64,000 bases of DNA. It comes from Vombatus ursinus. Its lineage: Eukaryota; Chordata; Mammalia; Diprotodontia; Vombatidae. The notes under the pieces are model-generated. The model saw nothing but the letters and a program-made list of their open reading frames with translations. It ran no database searches and was not told the DNA's origin. This document shows positions 22,670-34,559 of this stretch, in pieces; positions within the stretch are counted from its first letter, which is position 1, and every line of letters starts with the position of its first letter. Location: contig NW_020949602.1 of assembly GCF_900497805.2 (NCBI RefSeq), positions 3,762,108-3,826,107 of the forward strand, read 5' to 3'. The position numbers and the translations under genes were made by a program.

Positions 22670-22701
22670 CTAAGAGAGAGAGAGAGAAAAGTTCTTTCAG
22701 A
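22670..22701 (-). promoter_or_regulatory. DAB1: Exon 5 acceptor with a (CT)n pyrimidine tract
   Basis: On the transcript strand the acceptor is 'cttttctctctctctctctt' then AG. About eight CT repeats form the whole polypyrimidine tract, so a simple repeat is doing splice-site duty. A TTCTTTCAG-like sequence on the plus strand is irrelevant to this strand. Confidence 0.7.
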
Positions 22702-23149
22702 CAGCAGCCTATCTGATATGCAAAGTATGATGGGAAAGTTTTCGCCTCCATGACGGTGGACCTTGAGGAATTCAGCAAAGTTTTGGGGATCAGACAGGAG
22801 GAAGAGAATCTTAGAGGAATTCTGAGATGATCCTGTAGATGTAATATTTTGATCAGGTTAAGAGAAATGTGAATATTCTGAATTCTTTCAAGAATCATAC
22901 AGTGTCTGACACATAGGAAGCACTTCATAAATGCATGTTGTCAATTACTGACTGATCTGCTTTAAAAAAAATCAGGTGTTAATATCAGCACTTTGGAGAA
23001 TACTGGGTAAATTGTAAAGTTCTACTGAGTTAATGTTGTGGTTGGTTATATTGGTTTGATTCAGAAGTATGATTTCATCTGTTCAGGGACCTCCAAGTGT
23101 GGAGATTCCTTCCGTTACTTCAGACTGAAAACCTCTAGCCAACATTTTA

Positions 23150-23615
23150 AAGAATCTCTTGTGACTCTTAGAGGTTAAATGACTACTCACTCATAGTCAC
23201 ACAGTCATTATCTACCAAAGGTAGGATTTTAATCCAGGTGTTCCCAACTCCAAGGCCAGCCCTCTATCCATGACGCTACACAGCCTTGATGACAATTAGG
23301 TTTCCACCTCTGTCTGACAGCCAAAGTCTTATTCTTGTGACCCTGGACTATGATTTGGTGACCTTTTATTTTCTCTTGCCTGCTCTAAGACCAACCTTAC
23401 CACTTCCCAGTCACCTTATAGGATCATAAATTTAGGGCTTAATAAATGCTTGTTGACTTGATTCGTAGACTTTTGGAAACAACCAGGTACATTGGATAGA
23501 ATCCAGATATTTTGGAAAGGACAATTCATTCAGAGTCAAAGGATTTGGATTCAAATCCTCACTCTTCTACCCATTATTTATATGATACTGGACAAATCAT
23601 TCAACCCATGGTGGC
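23150..23615. repeat. MIR(-), L2 3' end(+), MIR(+) cluster
   Basis: 23150-23290 is an antisense MIR (ttagaggttaaatgactact, ccaaggccagccctctatcc). 23325-23465 ends like a sense L2 (gggcttaataaatgcttgtt). 23490-23615 is a degenerate sense MIR (ggatttggattcaaatcctc). Confidence 0.65.
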
Positions 23616-23624
23616 CTTATTTCC

Positions 23625-23900
23625 ATTCCATTCATTTTAACAAACATTTAAGAGGAGAATATGAAGACAAAAAATGTCCTTGTCCTTAAGAAGCTTATAA
23701 TTTACCAAGGAAATGACAACATTCACGTAAGGAAGTAAATGCAAAGTAGATACAAAGAAATGTAGTATTGTCAAGAGGGAGATAGTGCTAATGACTAAAG
23801 GCATCAGGAAAGGTTCATGTAAAAGTTGGTAATTGAGTTCTACAAGATGATGGGATCAGACTAGTAACCTCTGAGGTTCCTTCCAGCTAAAAATGGGAGA
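23625..23900 (-). repeat. L2 LINE 3' fragment, antisense
   Basis: ttaacaaacatttaagagg, then tccttaagaagcttataatt and catcaggaaaggttcatgta, in antisense L2 3' order. Confidence 0.6.
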
Positions 23901-24204
23901 TCCTGTGATCTCCAATTCTGAGCAAGCTCTCACCTCGCACCCTAGGCCAACATCCAGATGCTTATGTTTTGCTCCCTTTGCCCATGTGGACTTCTGCATG
24001 ACCCAGTATCACTGGGATAATGTTTGTTCAGAAAACTCTGTTTGTCTCTGTTTGGTTCTGTGATGAAATGAGAGTAGAGAGCTCCATCTTAACAATAGAG
24101 ATTCACATCTTTTCTGCACTATATAGTCTTAGAGATTTTATTGGAACACTTCTATGAACTGCCCAGGATCACATGGCCAGTATATATAATAGATAAAATC
24201 ATAG

Positions 24205-24600
24205 ATTTTTTTTTATCTATAAGGTTCCTTAGAGGCCATAGCACCCAACTCTCTTATTTAACAAATGAGGAAACTGAGGCAGAAAGAGGTTAAGTGACTC
24301 GTCAATTAACTTGCTTTTAACTGCTTTTTATCGATCTGTATTTATTAACTTCAGATCAATGCTGTATATATTTTTATATGCATTTATCTCTCCCATTAGA
24401 AGGTAAGCTCATTGATAGTAGGGGCTGTTTCACTCTTTGTAGCTGTATCCCCAGAACTTAGCCCAGAGCCTGTGCGTATAGCAGGAAGCTTAATAAATAC
24501 CTGTGGTTTACTGATTGCTGAAGGTCACACAGTCAGTATGTGTCAGAGGTGGGACCTAAATCCAGGTCTTTCTGATTCTCTGTTGGGTTCTTTCTTCATG
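24205..24600 (-). repeat. MIR-family SINE interrupted by an L2 3' end
   Basis: The antisense MIR halves 24205-24305 (aaatgaggaaactgaggcag) and 24525-24600 (ggtcacacagtcagtatgtg) flank a sense L2 terminus at 24310-24522 (gagcctgtgcgtatagcagg, cttaataaatacctgtggtt). Confidence 0.7.
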
Positions 24601-24849
24601 AGACAGAATTGCCTTTCAGTGAATTGTAAGGGACCTTTAGATTGTGGATGACAGTGACTCCAAAGAGCAAACTGCAGATTTTTGTTAATGTGTTAATGAG
24701 ATGAAACAGATGCAGCATGTACTCACACAACTGGGAGGTACTGGTTGAAGGAGCTTGGGTGAACTGCATTCTGATATGGGCAGGGAAGTGAAGTGAGTGG
24801 AGAGCAGCCACTCATTTCCTTACTTTGCCTTTCCTTAATGCTCTCCTTT

Positions 24850-25250
24850 GACTGGCTGTTAAGAAATTCGTCATCTCAGGGAAGCCCCTATCCTATCCAA
24901 GTTCACACTGTCTTATTGATCATCAAATTGTACTTTGGAAATTAAGCCATGATTAGAAGTCTTCCTTGTGGAATTAGATTCAGAGATTATTGCATGATGG
25001 GAAAATCACACCTAATGTATGACATAGCAGATGGAGACATTTTAATTTTCTTGGAGCTTTCGTTAAGTGTTCTAAAATCAAAACATTTTAAACTGTACCT
25101 AATATTGCCTGGAAAAGTACATCTGCATCTGCCTTCCGGGCTTAAAGATATATTTGTAATCTCACCCTCTCCCAGAGTTAATTTTGTGATGAATTGAGGA
25201 TATTTCTTAAGAAGTTTCATACTTTTGAGAAAGGGTTCTTTATGGGTTTG
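24850..25250. other. Repeat-free block, nothing recognised
   Basis: No repeat motif seen. It contains ttgatcatcaaattgtac and several AT-rich cores. Overlapping short frames on both strands resemble nothing I know. Possible conserved noncoding element. Confidence 0.25.
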
Positions 25251-25599
25251 CCAACTCTGTACTATGCCAGCATAATGCAGATGGTGGGGATTGAAAATGC
25301 CTTAGAATGCAGTGAATGAAACAGCAGGGTAGCTGTGTTTCATCCCTTCCTCTCAAAATACCTGCAAACACTCATCCATTAGACCTCACAATTGACTCAA
25401 ATGGACAAGATGATTCATAGCAAGATGTGAAAGGGCCTGGGAGAAGTCAGAAGCGCACTAGGGCTCTTCCCTCTCTCCCTCACCTGCCATATCCAATCAC
25501 ATAACACGTCCTGAGGATTCCCCCTTTCCCAATCTCCCTCACCCATCCAATCCATCCTGAATACCACTGCTGGGATAAGCTTTTTTTTTTTTTTAACAC

Positions 25600-25820
25600 A
25601 GAGATCAGAGGATATCACGGATTTAGAACTGGAAGGGGCGCCAGAGGTCATCAGATTAAATGCTCTCATTTTACCGATGAGCAAGCTGAATCTTAAAAAA
25701 AAGTTAAGTGACTTGCCCAGGACTGTATAGCTAGTGTCATGGGGGCGAAATGAGATTGGAACCCAGGTTTTCCTGACTCCAAGTCCAGCACTCTCTGCAC
25801 TAGGCGATTCTGCCTCTCAT
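25600..25820 (-). repeat. MIR-family SINE with L3-like left part
   Basis: gatttagaactggaaggggc, ttaagtgacttgcccaggac and attggaacccaggttttcct. Confidence 0.8.
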
Positions 25821-26574
25821 CAATCTGCTCATGAGACTTCTCTACTCAAGAATTCTATCCCATGAGCAGACACTGTCATAGAGGAACTGGATTGTGGGGC
25901 AGATCGACAGGGCAGACGTGACAGATCAGGAGGGCGTAAATACTGTCCTGAAATGCAAGGAGGGAGCTTCTTCATAACATATGGATCATTTATTCATCCA
26001 ACTATTATCATCTGTGGCCTTTCTCCCTCCCATTGCTGCAATTCATAAGGTGGATTCCTCAGAAAAGGCTACTTCTGAATTATGACACTCCGTGGGTCTG
26101 TATCCTCTCTAAACTATAACTCACAAGCCCCTTCTAATGTATTTACCTTTAATAGTTAGCCAGAGGAGCCAATTATTTCAAAGCAAAAGCATCTAGTAAA
26201 ATAGCATAGCAAAAAAAGTAGTGATAAAACATATCTACCCATAAAACTGGGGCACACTTTGCACAAACACAAGCACTTGCAGTAGGAAGAATAGATACAT
26301 ATAGGAACTACGTGTGTAGAGGGGCACTTGTAAGGAACACACACGGCCAGGCCAGAGCACACATGCAGTTACCATGCCACGCTGCTGATTCTGCAGGGAA
26401 ACTGATGCCTTCAGGGGATGACACCGTGCTGAGGTCTTGTCTGGATGTGTTAGTCTTTATTGAGACCTGTCCCACTGGCCATAGCAGAGTCTCTGCTAGA
26501 CAGCACCACCGGACACATACATGCGGTCTTGGACGGATGCTACTCTTCTGGACACCGTTCTGCTCTATACTGCC

Positions 26575-26740
26575 TTGTATGAAGTAGTATAAGCGTCATT
26601 GATTCGAGAGTCAGAAGTCTTAGGTCCAAATCCACTTCTGGTAATTTGGACAAGCCACTTCCTGGGCCTTACTTAGTTCCCTCTTCTGTAAAATAAGGCT
26701 GGACCATCAACCCTGGGAGTTCCCTATGAGCCCCAAATAT
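26575..26740 (+). repeat. MIR-family SINE
   Basis: agtcagaagtcttaggtcca, gacaagccacttcctgggcc and tctgtaaaataaggctgg. Confidence 0.65.
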
Positions 26741-27399
26741 GTTTCTGCCAGCCACTACTCCATTGGATACTGTTTCATGGAGTTTCTGCCCATCTCTGCC
26801 AGGCATGTCCCCAATGAGAACATGGCTATGAAGCTTACCATTAATCCTAGTTTCTGACTTCAGCTGAAGTCCTTGGGTACAGTGCTATCATGAGAAAAGT
26901 AGGCTCTGCCACGCTCTTTTAGTTAAAACCAGAAGAATTTCTATTTTTTAGTAAGTTATAAAAGATACTTCCTCAGCAATAGATCTTCTTTAAGGAGTGG
27001 GAAGGAGGGAAAGTGAACCTTTTCAACATCTTCCTTTACCAAACAGTCTGTCTTATTCCTTTCAGAATTCTGACTATGAGGTTTCTCACCTCTTATAGGA
27101 GATTCTCAGCTCCAGATGCTAAGCTTTTCAGAACAAAGGGCTAGCTAAGCTTTAGCTAAGTAGATAGGGCCAACAGGCCCCTATCTTTTTTGTTGAAATG
27201 AATTTTCTGGTTGCTGGGTATGGTTGACCTCACTCTGGCTTATGGTGAGTATTTCATATATCTCAGTTTTAATTTCTGAAGGTTAGGCTACATTCGGTCA
27301 TCAGCCAACAACTACAGGCACATGGTGAAGTTCTGTGATACTTTAAGTTTTGAATCCCAAACCCCTCCAACTCTCAATGCAGATGGATAGACAAAGAAA

Positions 27400-27652
27400 G
27401 GGCAGCTAGGTGGCACAGTAGATAGAATGCTAGACCTGGAGTCAGGAAGACTCATCTTCCTGAGTTCAAATCTGACTTCAGACACAAGCTGTGTGACTTT
27501 GGGCAAGTCATTTAACTTTGTTTGCCTCAGTTTCCTCATCAGTAAAATGAGCTGGAGAAGGAAACGGAAAATTACTCTACTATCCTTGCCAAGAACATCC
27601 CAAATGGGGTCACAGAGAGTCAGGCACTACCGAAAACCACTGAACAATGAAA
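27400..27652 (+). repeat. Full-length MAR1-like SINE
   Basis: Head gggcagctaggtggcacagt, core tgcctcagtttcctcatcag, RTE-type tail caaatggggtcacagagagt, ending actgaacaatga. Confidence 0.9.
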
Positions 27653-27864
27653 AGATGAAGAAAAGGCACAGGGACAAAGCTAAGCCCAGGACAAAGTCTT
27701 TCTCTCTCTACCAGGCTAGCCTCATCTTTTGCCAATTCCTATGTAGATAACAGCCAACCAAATTCTAAAGGTCTTCTGAGCTCACCTTTACAAGGAAGGA
27801 TTTGTTGCATAGTGTTGCTCTGGGCTCTGGGAGAGATAGATAAGATATCACAAGGAACAGAGAT

Positions 27865-28290
27865 AAGACAAAGTGCAAAAAACAATATGATAAGTCCATC
27901 CAAGAAATGGAAACAATACTTTGTGAAATCTGAAAGGAAAAATCCTTGCTGAGAAATGAGGTATGGATCAGGGAAGACTTCTTGGAGGAAATGGCATTCT
28001 GGCTTGGCTTGAAAGGATAGGTAACAGAGGTATGGAAATAATGGTATGTGGTATATGTGGTTGGCCAGGGAGAATAGGGTGTGGGGCAGGGTGAGAGAGA
28101 TACAGCTACATATTTCCCTATAGCCCGAGTTGTTCTGAAGCCTAGAGTGCATGAAGGGGACTGAAAAGAGTAAAGACTGGAAAAGGAAGGAGGTGCAGAC
28201 AGGTGGGACAGGGGAGGCTGGAATGCCAGGTCAAATAATGTGAACTTTACCAGGTGGTAACAGCGAGTGACAGGTTCATGTTTTAGGTTT
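27865..28290 (-). repeat. L2 LINE fragment, antisense
   Basis: gggaagacttcttggaggaa, ggcttggcttgaaaggatag and gtgcatgaaggggactgaaa follow the antisense L2 order. Confidence 0.65.
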
Positions 28291-28538
28291 GTTTGATTTT
28301 TGGTAAGTACCAGATCATTACATTACCGTTGTAATAGATTTTCATTGATTTTTAAAAATTTTTACAACACCTAGATTTCCCTTTGTGCCTTTCCACCTCT
28401 TTGACAGCCATAGCTTAAAATAAAGAATGTTTTAAAAGACAAAGAGAAAGATAAAAATTCAGTAAAACTGATCTAGCTATAGAAAAAGTCTGCGGTGATA
28501 TTTGATATTCTACACCTGTGGACCCTTACTTCAAAGAT

Positions 28539-28539
<1 letters not shown>

Positions 28540-28584
<45 letters not shown>
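28540..28584. repeat. (TG)n microsatellite, about 22 pure units
   Basis: An uninterrupted gt run. Confidence 0.98.
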
Positions 28585-28585
<1 letters not shown>

Positions 28586-28589
28586 TTTC

Positions 28590-29230
28590 TTCCTTAAACT
28601 TCCATGATCTCTTAAATTCCCATAAGACCCCTGGCTTGCCAGCATGACAAAAAAGGGCACTGAGTCTAACCTGTTCCTCTCCACATTTGCTAGAGGAGTG
28701 TTTGGAGTGTGTTATTGTTGCTTGTCTCCCGGCCCCCCTGGCTTTGCGATTCAGAAAACACGTCCAAAAATATATTAAGAAAAGAAAGGCACGTCTAATG
28801 AGCCTGTAGCCTCCCTTTGTGTAGTTAGGTTTTAACTACTGTAATTGCTCATGGTGTGAAGTCTTGTATTTTCCATGTATCTATTTTTATTCCGAGTCTG
28901 TCTACTTATTTCTTTTTTCATGTGTTTGAATCCTGTTGAGTTGTGTTTTTTTTTTTCCTCTCTCTTTCTCTCAGTGAATAGTGTTGCCTCAGGGGGAAAA
29001 AAAACAATATGAAGGCTAAATAGTATGGAATTTATTTTTTGAAAAACAACTAATGGTAAAGTGTTAAGCAAATTACTTTCTAATCTATACAGTATTTAAT
29101 TGACTGTATTGAACCGTACCACAAATTAAGTCTTCTCTGTAATTTGTTCTGTCAGATGGTAACCCTCCAAACAATTTGATACTCCATTTAAAAATTGGTA
29201 AATGGTTCATGGAGAAGCTGAGGACTGAGC
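28590..29230. promoter_or_regulatory. Candidate intronic control element, repeat-free
   Basis: 640 bp without a recognised transposon. AT-rich text includes tacagtatttaattgac and ccacaaattaagtc, and a long T-run and CT-rich tract lies near 28950. Function is conjecture. Confidence 0.25.
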
Positions 29231-29504
29231 CTTAAGAGAGCATCAGATAGCACAGCTTACTTTGGTACAGGGTATAAATGAATTTTTCTACCCAAATCTT
29301 AAAATGTCTTCTTGTTGCAAATACATCTCATTTCAGACTGCGCAAAAGACGCTCTTGAAGTTTTGGAAGTTCAAGAGAGGGGGTTGGAGGAGATGATCCT
29401 GTTGATGGGCTGGCCCACTGTGAGCTTTGTTTCTACTCATTTGAAGTCTTATTTTCAGTTACTGTCCTTCTTTATTCCAGCAACATGACACTTCTCGTCC
29501 TACT

Positions 29505-29640
29505 GTTTCCACTAGTTAGGTGTGTGACCTTAGGCAAGTCATTGAAATTAATTTTTATCTTTTTTAAAATGAAGGCACTGGAAAAGATCACCTCAAAGTT
29601 CTCACCCAGTGCTAACAATCTCCTTAGGGCTGGAGGTCTT
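29505..29640 (+). repeat. MIR-family SINE fragment
   Basis: taggtgtgtgaccttaggca and aagtcattgaaatta; degenerate tail. Confidence 0.6.
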
Positions 29641-29724
29641 TTTTTGGCCCTAACATTCTAGGTTTTATTTTCTACACTATATTCTAAGGTCCCTTTTGGG
29701 TCTACCATTCTATACTTAGAAACC

Positions 29725-29962
29725 ATTCAACAAGCATTTATTAAGCAAGTCTAACGTGTCAGGTACTGTGATAGAACCCAGAATGCAAAGAAGAAAATGG
29801 AACTGCCTCTGTCTTCAAGGAATGTGTATTCAATTGGGGAAGAGAGCAGATACAGATACAGGCACAAAATAGACACAAAGAGACTTTGGTCACAGTGGGG
29901 GCAACGAGCAACTGGGGGGTTGGGGGAGACTTCATATTGGAGGCGTTGCTTGAACTGAGCCT
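29725..29962 (-). repeat. L2 LINE 3' fragment, antisense
   Basis: attcaacaagcatttattaa, aggtactgtgatagaaccca and gagacttcatattggaggcg. Confidence 0.7.
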
Positions 29963-29965
29963 GGG

Positions 29966-30680
29966 TTCTAAGATTCTCTATTCTGAGATCTCTTACAGCT
30001 CTAGCACTGTGTGTTCTAAGATCTCTTCCAATATTAACACTGCATGTTTTAAAGTCCTTTCCAATCCTGTCATCATATATCATAAGGAACTTTCCAACAT
30101 ATGTTCTAAGGTCCCCTCTAGTCTTAACATTATGTATGTTCTAAGGTTTGTTCCAATCCTAACACTACATGTTCTAAGGTCCCTTACAACACATTTTCTA
30201 AGACCCTTTCAAATCCTAACATTGTGTATTCTAAGATCCCTTCCAATCTTAACACTATATTCTAGGGCACCTTCAAATGTATGTTTTGAGGACCCTAATG
30301 CCGCATGCTCTAAGGGCGCTTCCAATCTTAACACTATGTTCTAAGGTTCCTATGATTCTTAACATTGAATATTCCAAGGTCCCTTCCCATATGTGTTCTA
30401 AGGACTCTTCTAACCTTAGCACTGCATGTTCTAAGGTTCCTTCAATTCTTGAGACTATACATTCTAAGGTATCTTCCAAAGTATGTTCTAAGATCCCTTA
30501 CAATCTTAACATTGTATGTCCTAAGGTCTTCTCCAGTCCTAATACCGCATGTTCTAAGGTTCTGGCTCTGACATTCTGTTCCATAATCCCTTTCTGAGCT
30601 AACATATTACACTCTATATTCTATTTTTTTTAAATTCTGAAGTTCTTTCTGGCTTTGATAATCTATATCCTAAGGTGCCT
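29966..30680 (-). repeat. Array of the 33-bp repeat with ~90-bp higher-order period
   Basis: About 20 units carry the core ttctaagg. Successive cores from 30013 are spaced 34, 34, 22, 36, 32, 24, 34, 31, 22, 26, 31, 32, 25, 33, 33, 24, 33, 33 and 26 bp by hand count. The pattern long-long-short (33+33+24, about 90 bp) recurs, with one disturbed block near 30282-30371. The long unit reads ttctaaggtcccttccaatc then ttaacactatg; the short unit lacks the middle. The unit is the reverse complement of the array at 1-92. Because 90 is divisible by three, open frames run through it on both strands; these are by-products. Confidence 0.85.
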
Positions 30681-30974
30681 GGAAACTTCTATGTTCTGGT
30701 TTTTCATTCTATGTTGTAATGCACCTTGTTTTCTTCTGTTCACTCATTTCCTTTGTTTCTAAGTTGTCCCATCTTCTTGACAACTTTTGAACCTAATTAC
30801 CTCCGTGCCAGTCATAGTGCATGAGTGACACATCTTTGCCTGATTACATCCATCCACTTTTTGAAGTAAAATTCAAAAATATTTCCCATTAAAAACTTTT
30901 CCTGAATAGATTAAAGCAATCAGAATTCTCACATATCTCTAATGTCAATGAGGTCTTTTCAGAATGAGTATTTT

Positions 30975-31290
30975 TTTCCCTGCCCTAAAGAACCTGGAGA
31001 TATTTCAGAGAAAAGCCACAAAGAAATTGATAGGAAAGGAAAAGAGGTCCTATAAAGAAAGATTTAAGGAATAAGGCTGCCTAAGTTAGAGAAAAGATGT
31101 TTGGGAATGATATGATGGCAGTGCAAGTATTTGTAGGATTTTTGTGAAGTGAAGGGCACTGAAAAGGTGAAGAGAGTGTCCAAAAAAGGTGAAAAGCTTT
31201 GAGGTCATGGAAATAAAAAGGAACTCGGGCTAATTAACATGGACTGAGGGAAGAGCTTCTGGGGGACTGAGGAGGCTATGAGATATACTC
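30975..31290 (+). repeat. Probable L3/CR1 LINE remnant, sense
   Basis: cctggagatatttcagagaa, cacaaagaaattgatagga and aggctgcctaagttagagaa follow the sense CR1/L3 order (compare 2945-3255). Poorly preserved. Confidence 0.5.
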
Positions 31291-31369
31291 AGGTATTAGG
31301 AAGAGGGGTAGATATTCTGTTAGACTTGACTAGAAAGAACCATAAACAATGGGGAAGGGAAAGAATAGA

Positions 31370-31615
31370 AGCATTTATTAAATGCCTACTATGTGCCAGG
31401 CACTGTGCTAAGCACTGTACAAATATTATCTCATTTGATCCTCCTGAAAACCCTGGGAGGTAGAGAATGTTGTCATTTCCATTTTATAGTTGTGAAAACA
31501 GGTTAAGTGACTTGCCCAGGCTTACACTGCTAGTAAATGTCTGAGGCTGGATTTGAACTCAGGTCTTCATGACTCCAGGTCCAGTGCTTTATCCATTGTG
31601 TCTTCTAAGTGCCAC
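31370..31615 (-). repeat. Full-length MIR-family SINE
   Basis: atgcctactatgtgccaggc, attatctcatttgatcctcc, ttaagtgacttgcccaggct and gctggatttgaactcaggtc. Confidence 0.9.
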
Positions 31616-32559
31616 TAGGGCAGCAATGGGTAGAAATTGCAGAGAAAGATGTAAGAGACAATGTTCCAACAATTAGTGCTGTCCACCAGGGACATAGGCT
31701 GCCTCAGAAGGCCCCCTTAGATAGAGGTGTCAGGTCAAGATGAGGTGGCCACTTGCCAGGGATGCTGGAGAGATGTCTGCTCTGGAATGCACAAGATGGC
31801 CTTTGACATCCTTTCTAGATCTAAATCTATGGTGTCTGACTCCCATTCCCGGCATTATAGGTTCCAAGGATGAAGGAGAAGAACATAATTCAATATCCTG
31901 GGCATGGATTGAAGGGTATGTCATTGAGGTTATATTCCATACTGGAAAAGAATGTCCCCGTGGTCCCATCCCTACACCCCGACACCCCTTACCTGGAGCA
32001 ATGTTCCCATGTTAGGTTCGTCTCTCCCTCTGTGAAGTTCAACCCAGCCATCAAGACACAATCAAATCAAAAATGCCCAAAGGATTTGTTTTTCTTTTGG
32101 GGAACTTTTTATAGAATTGATTGAATCTAATTCAGAATGCAGGCTGCAGGCACCAAATTACTTTTCTTTTTCATTTTTTTTTCTATTGCTGTAACTGGAG
32201 CATTCATTCAGTGTGCAATTGGGGAAGAGAGTTTGGGGACAGTCCCCTGGTCTGTCCCCAGGTCCATGAATTTGGGTGTAGGGGCTTTTTAAGTAGTGGT
32301 TGTAACCCATGGCATTCTGGGTCACTGAATGGAGTCTGTAGTAGGCCTGATTGCATCCCAGGAAGCTGCAAGTTTTAGAAAGACCTAGAAGATTATTATA
32401 ATCACAGCTCCCATTTTTATAAAGACCTTCAACAGGTTTGCATATCACTTAGATACGATAACTCATTTGTATTTCATGACACTCTCACGAGGTCGGTGCC
32501 ATTGCTATCCACGTTTTGAAGATCAGAGCAGTGACCTTCAAAGACATAAAGTCTTAGAG

Positions 32560-32910
32560 CCAAAAAGTGTATGAAGTGAGATTGGAATCCAATTCAATTT
32601 CACTCCTTCCAAGCCAGACCTCAAGAAACCCTGCCCAGGAGGGGCTAAGCCACTCAGTACTTGGCTTTTTGAACCCAAGCATAGAACTTTACATTTCATT
32701 GAATGCCATCTGGTTAGCCTGGTCTAGGTTTCTGTCATCTGACATCATTTTGAAATCTCAATTCTCTTTTTCAGTGTGTGATTTATCCCTCCTTGATTTG
32801 TGTAATCTGCAAATTTGATAAAAGCACCATGTTTGCTTTTATTCAAGTCCCTAATAAAAATGCGGAGCTGAGTGGGGTCTAGGACAGGGCCTTGGGGCTG
32901 CCATTCGATG
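32560..32910 (-). repeat. L3/CR1 LINE fragment
   Basis: aactttacatttcattgaat, tttgtgtaatctgcaaattt and ctaggacagggccttggggc are antisense CR1/L3 phrases from the reverse-transcriptase 3' region. Confidence 0.7.
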
Positions 32911-32979
32911 CCTCCTTCCGGGCACCATATCGAGGGTAGGGATCAGTCTTAGAGGTCTATCTTCTCTTTTATTCCACTC

Positions 32980-33292
32980 ACTTTTCAGATGAGGAAACTG
33001 AGGCCAAGAAAGGAGAATGAAATTGCTCTAGGTCTCGCAGCGAGTAAGCAGCATAGCTGGGAAGACGGCACCCCAATAACTTCACACTGCTTCATGTTGC
33101 TCAGCAGTTTTGAACCCTTCTGGTTGGTATCCTATGCTTTATGCTTCTTCATTTTGTTCACAGTCCATCCCCCTCCGGCCCCCCATTGGAAACTCCGACA
33201 TCTGGGGCTTTCTTTTTTGTTGTTATACTCCCAATCACCTAGCACAGCTCCCAGCACACAGTAAGTGCTTAATATATGCTCACTGGCTGATT
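32980..33292. repeat. MIR(-) fragment and L2 3' end(+)
   Basis: 32980-33090 has cttttcagatgaggaaactg. 33098-33292 ends with cccagcacacagtaagtgct then taatatatgctcactgg, a sense L2 terminus. Confidence 0.75.
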
Positions 33293-33339
33293 TTTTTTTC
33301 CTGAAATTTAACTAAATATCTATTGACTAATGGCTTAGT

Positions 33340-33520
33340 CAGAGAATCATAAGATCACAGAGCTCTAAGGAACCTTAGAGTCCTTCAGTCCGTCATTTTA
33401 CAGATGAGGAAACTGAGGCAGAGGAAGTTAAATGACTTGCCCACGGGTCCATAGATGGGAATTTGAACCCAGGTCCTCTGACATCAGAGCTAGTGCTCTT
33501 TCAACTGTACCCACAAAATG
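33340..33520 (-). repeat. MIR-family SINE with L3-like left part
   Basis: gagctctaaggaaccttaga, ttacagatgaggaaactgag and gaatttgaacccaggtcctc. Confidence 0.85.
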
Positions 33521-33869
33521 CAAGATATTATGAGTGATTCAAAGGTGGGTAAAATACACTTCCTGCCCTGCCTGAGTTACCAGATCAGCTAGAAAAAGGC
33601 TGTAACATAAGATCCCAGGACAACAAGGAGATAAGATACTAGAAGAATGATTTTTTTGAATGAACATTAAGGTCAATGAATATAAGAGAAGTCAGAGTAA
33701 GGTTTGGGTGGTCAGGGGAGGCTCCCTGAAGGAGGGGGCATGGCCAAGCTAGAGCAGCCAAGGTTCCAAGAAATTAAGTGGGTTATCTAAAGTCCTACAT
33801 CAGGTGAAAGGACTTAGACTCTATTATCCTAAACATAAAATAATATTCAGTGTTTCTAGGCTGCCTATA

Positions 33870-34122
33870 AGGCAGGTAGGTGGTACAGGGGATGCAGTGC
33901 CGGGCCTGGTGTCAGGAAAACCTGATTTCAAATTTGACCTCAGATATTTACTAGTTGTGTGACCCTAGGCAAGTCACTTAACCCCATTTGCCTCAGTTTC
34001 CTCATATGTAAAATGATCTGGAGAAGGAAATGGCAAACCAGTCTGCGTCTTTGCCAAGAAAACCTTAAATGGGGTCACAAAGAGTTGCGTATGACTGGAA
34101 TGACTTACCAACAACAACAATA
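33870..34122 (+). repeat. MAR1-like SINE
   Basis: ggcaggtaggtggtacaggg head, tgcctcagtttcctcatatg core and aaatggggtcacaaagagtt tail. tgcctat occurs on both sides (33862 and 34129) and may be a short target duplication. Confidence 0.85.
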
Positions 34123-34174
34123 GCAAAGTGCCTATGGTTTTAACAAACGTGTTCTCCAGATTATCCCAATCTGA

Positions 34175-34440
34175 TGCCTTTGTCCTAGCTGTTGCTCATT
34201 CCTGAAATGCTTTACCTCCCTGAGCTCCTAGTACCACCTCTTTCAGGGAGCTTTCCTAGCCAATGCTCCCTTGGGTCTTGAGGTCAAGGAACAATTTCAT
34301 TTTTTGACAGAGATAAAAATGACTATAGGATTTATAGCGCAATGCTCCTGGGCCATTGGAGGGTAACATGATGTAGGGCTTTGCACAGTGCCTGGCATAT
34401 ATGCTTGCTTAGTCAGTGCTTCCTGATTGATTGATGATTC
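34175..34440 (+). repeat. L2 LINE 3' end
   Basis: gctgttgctcattcctgaaa, ctcctagtaccacctctttc and agtgcctggcatatatgctt, ending ctgattgattgatg. Confidence 0.75.
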
Positions 34441-34559
34441 TTTCAACCATACAATGAGGTAGGTAGTGATCTTATTATTCTCATTTTATAGGGAGGAAAG
34501 TAAAGGCCAGAGTTCAAATGAATTAACCTAGGTCACCTAGGTAGTTCACCAGCAGAGGT

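Noticed and set aside
27400-27480. tRNA-like heads of many SINEs
   Set aside because: Box A/B-like text (ggttcaaatc) belongs to SINE heads followed by MIR cores, so these are not tRNA genes.
29886-30344. Longest open frame in the window (152 residues, plus strand)
   Set aside because: It runs through the 33/90-bp tandem array, whose period is divisible by three. The repetitive peptide is a by-product, and frames stay open on the other strand too.
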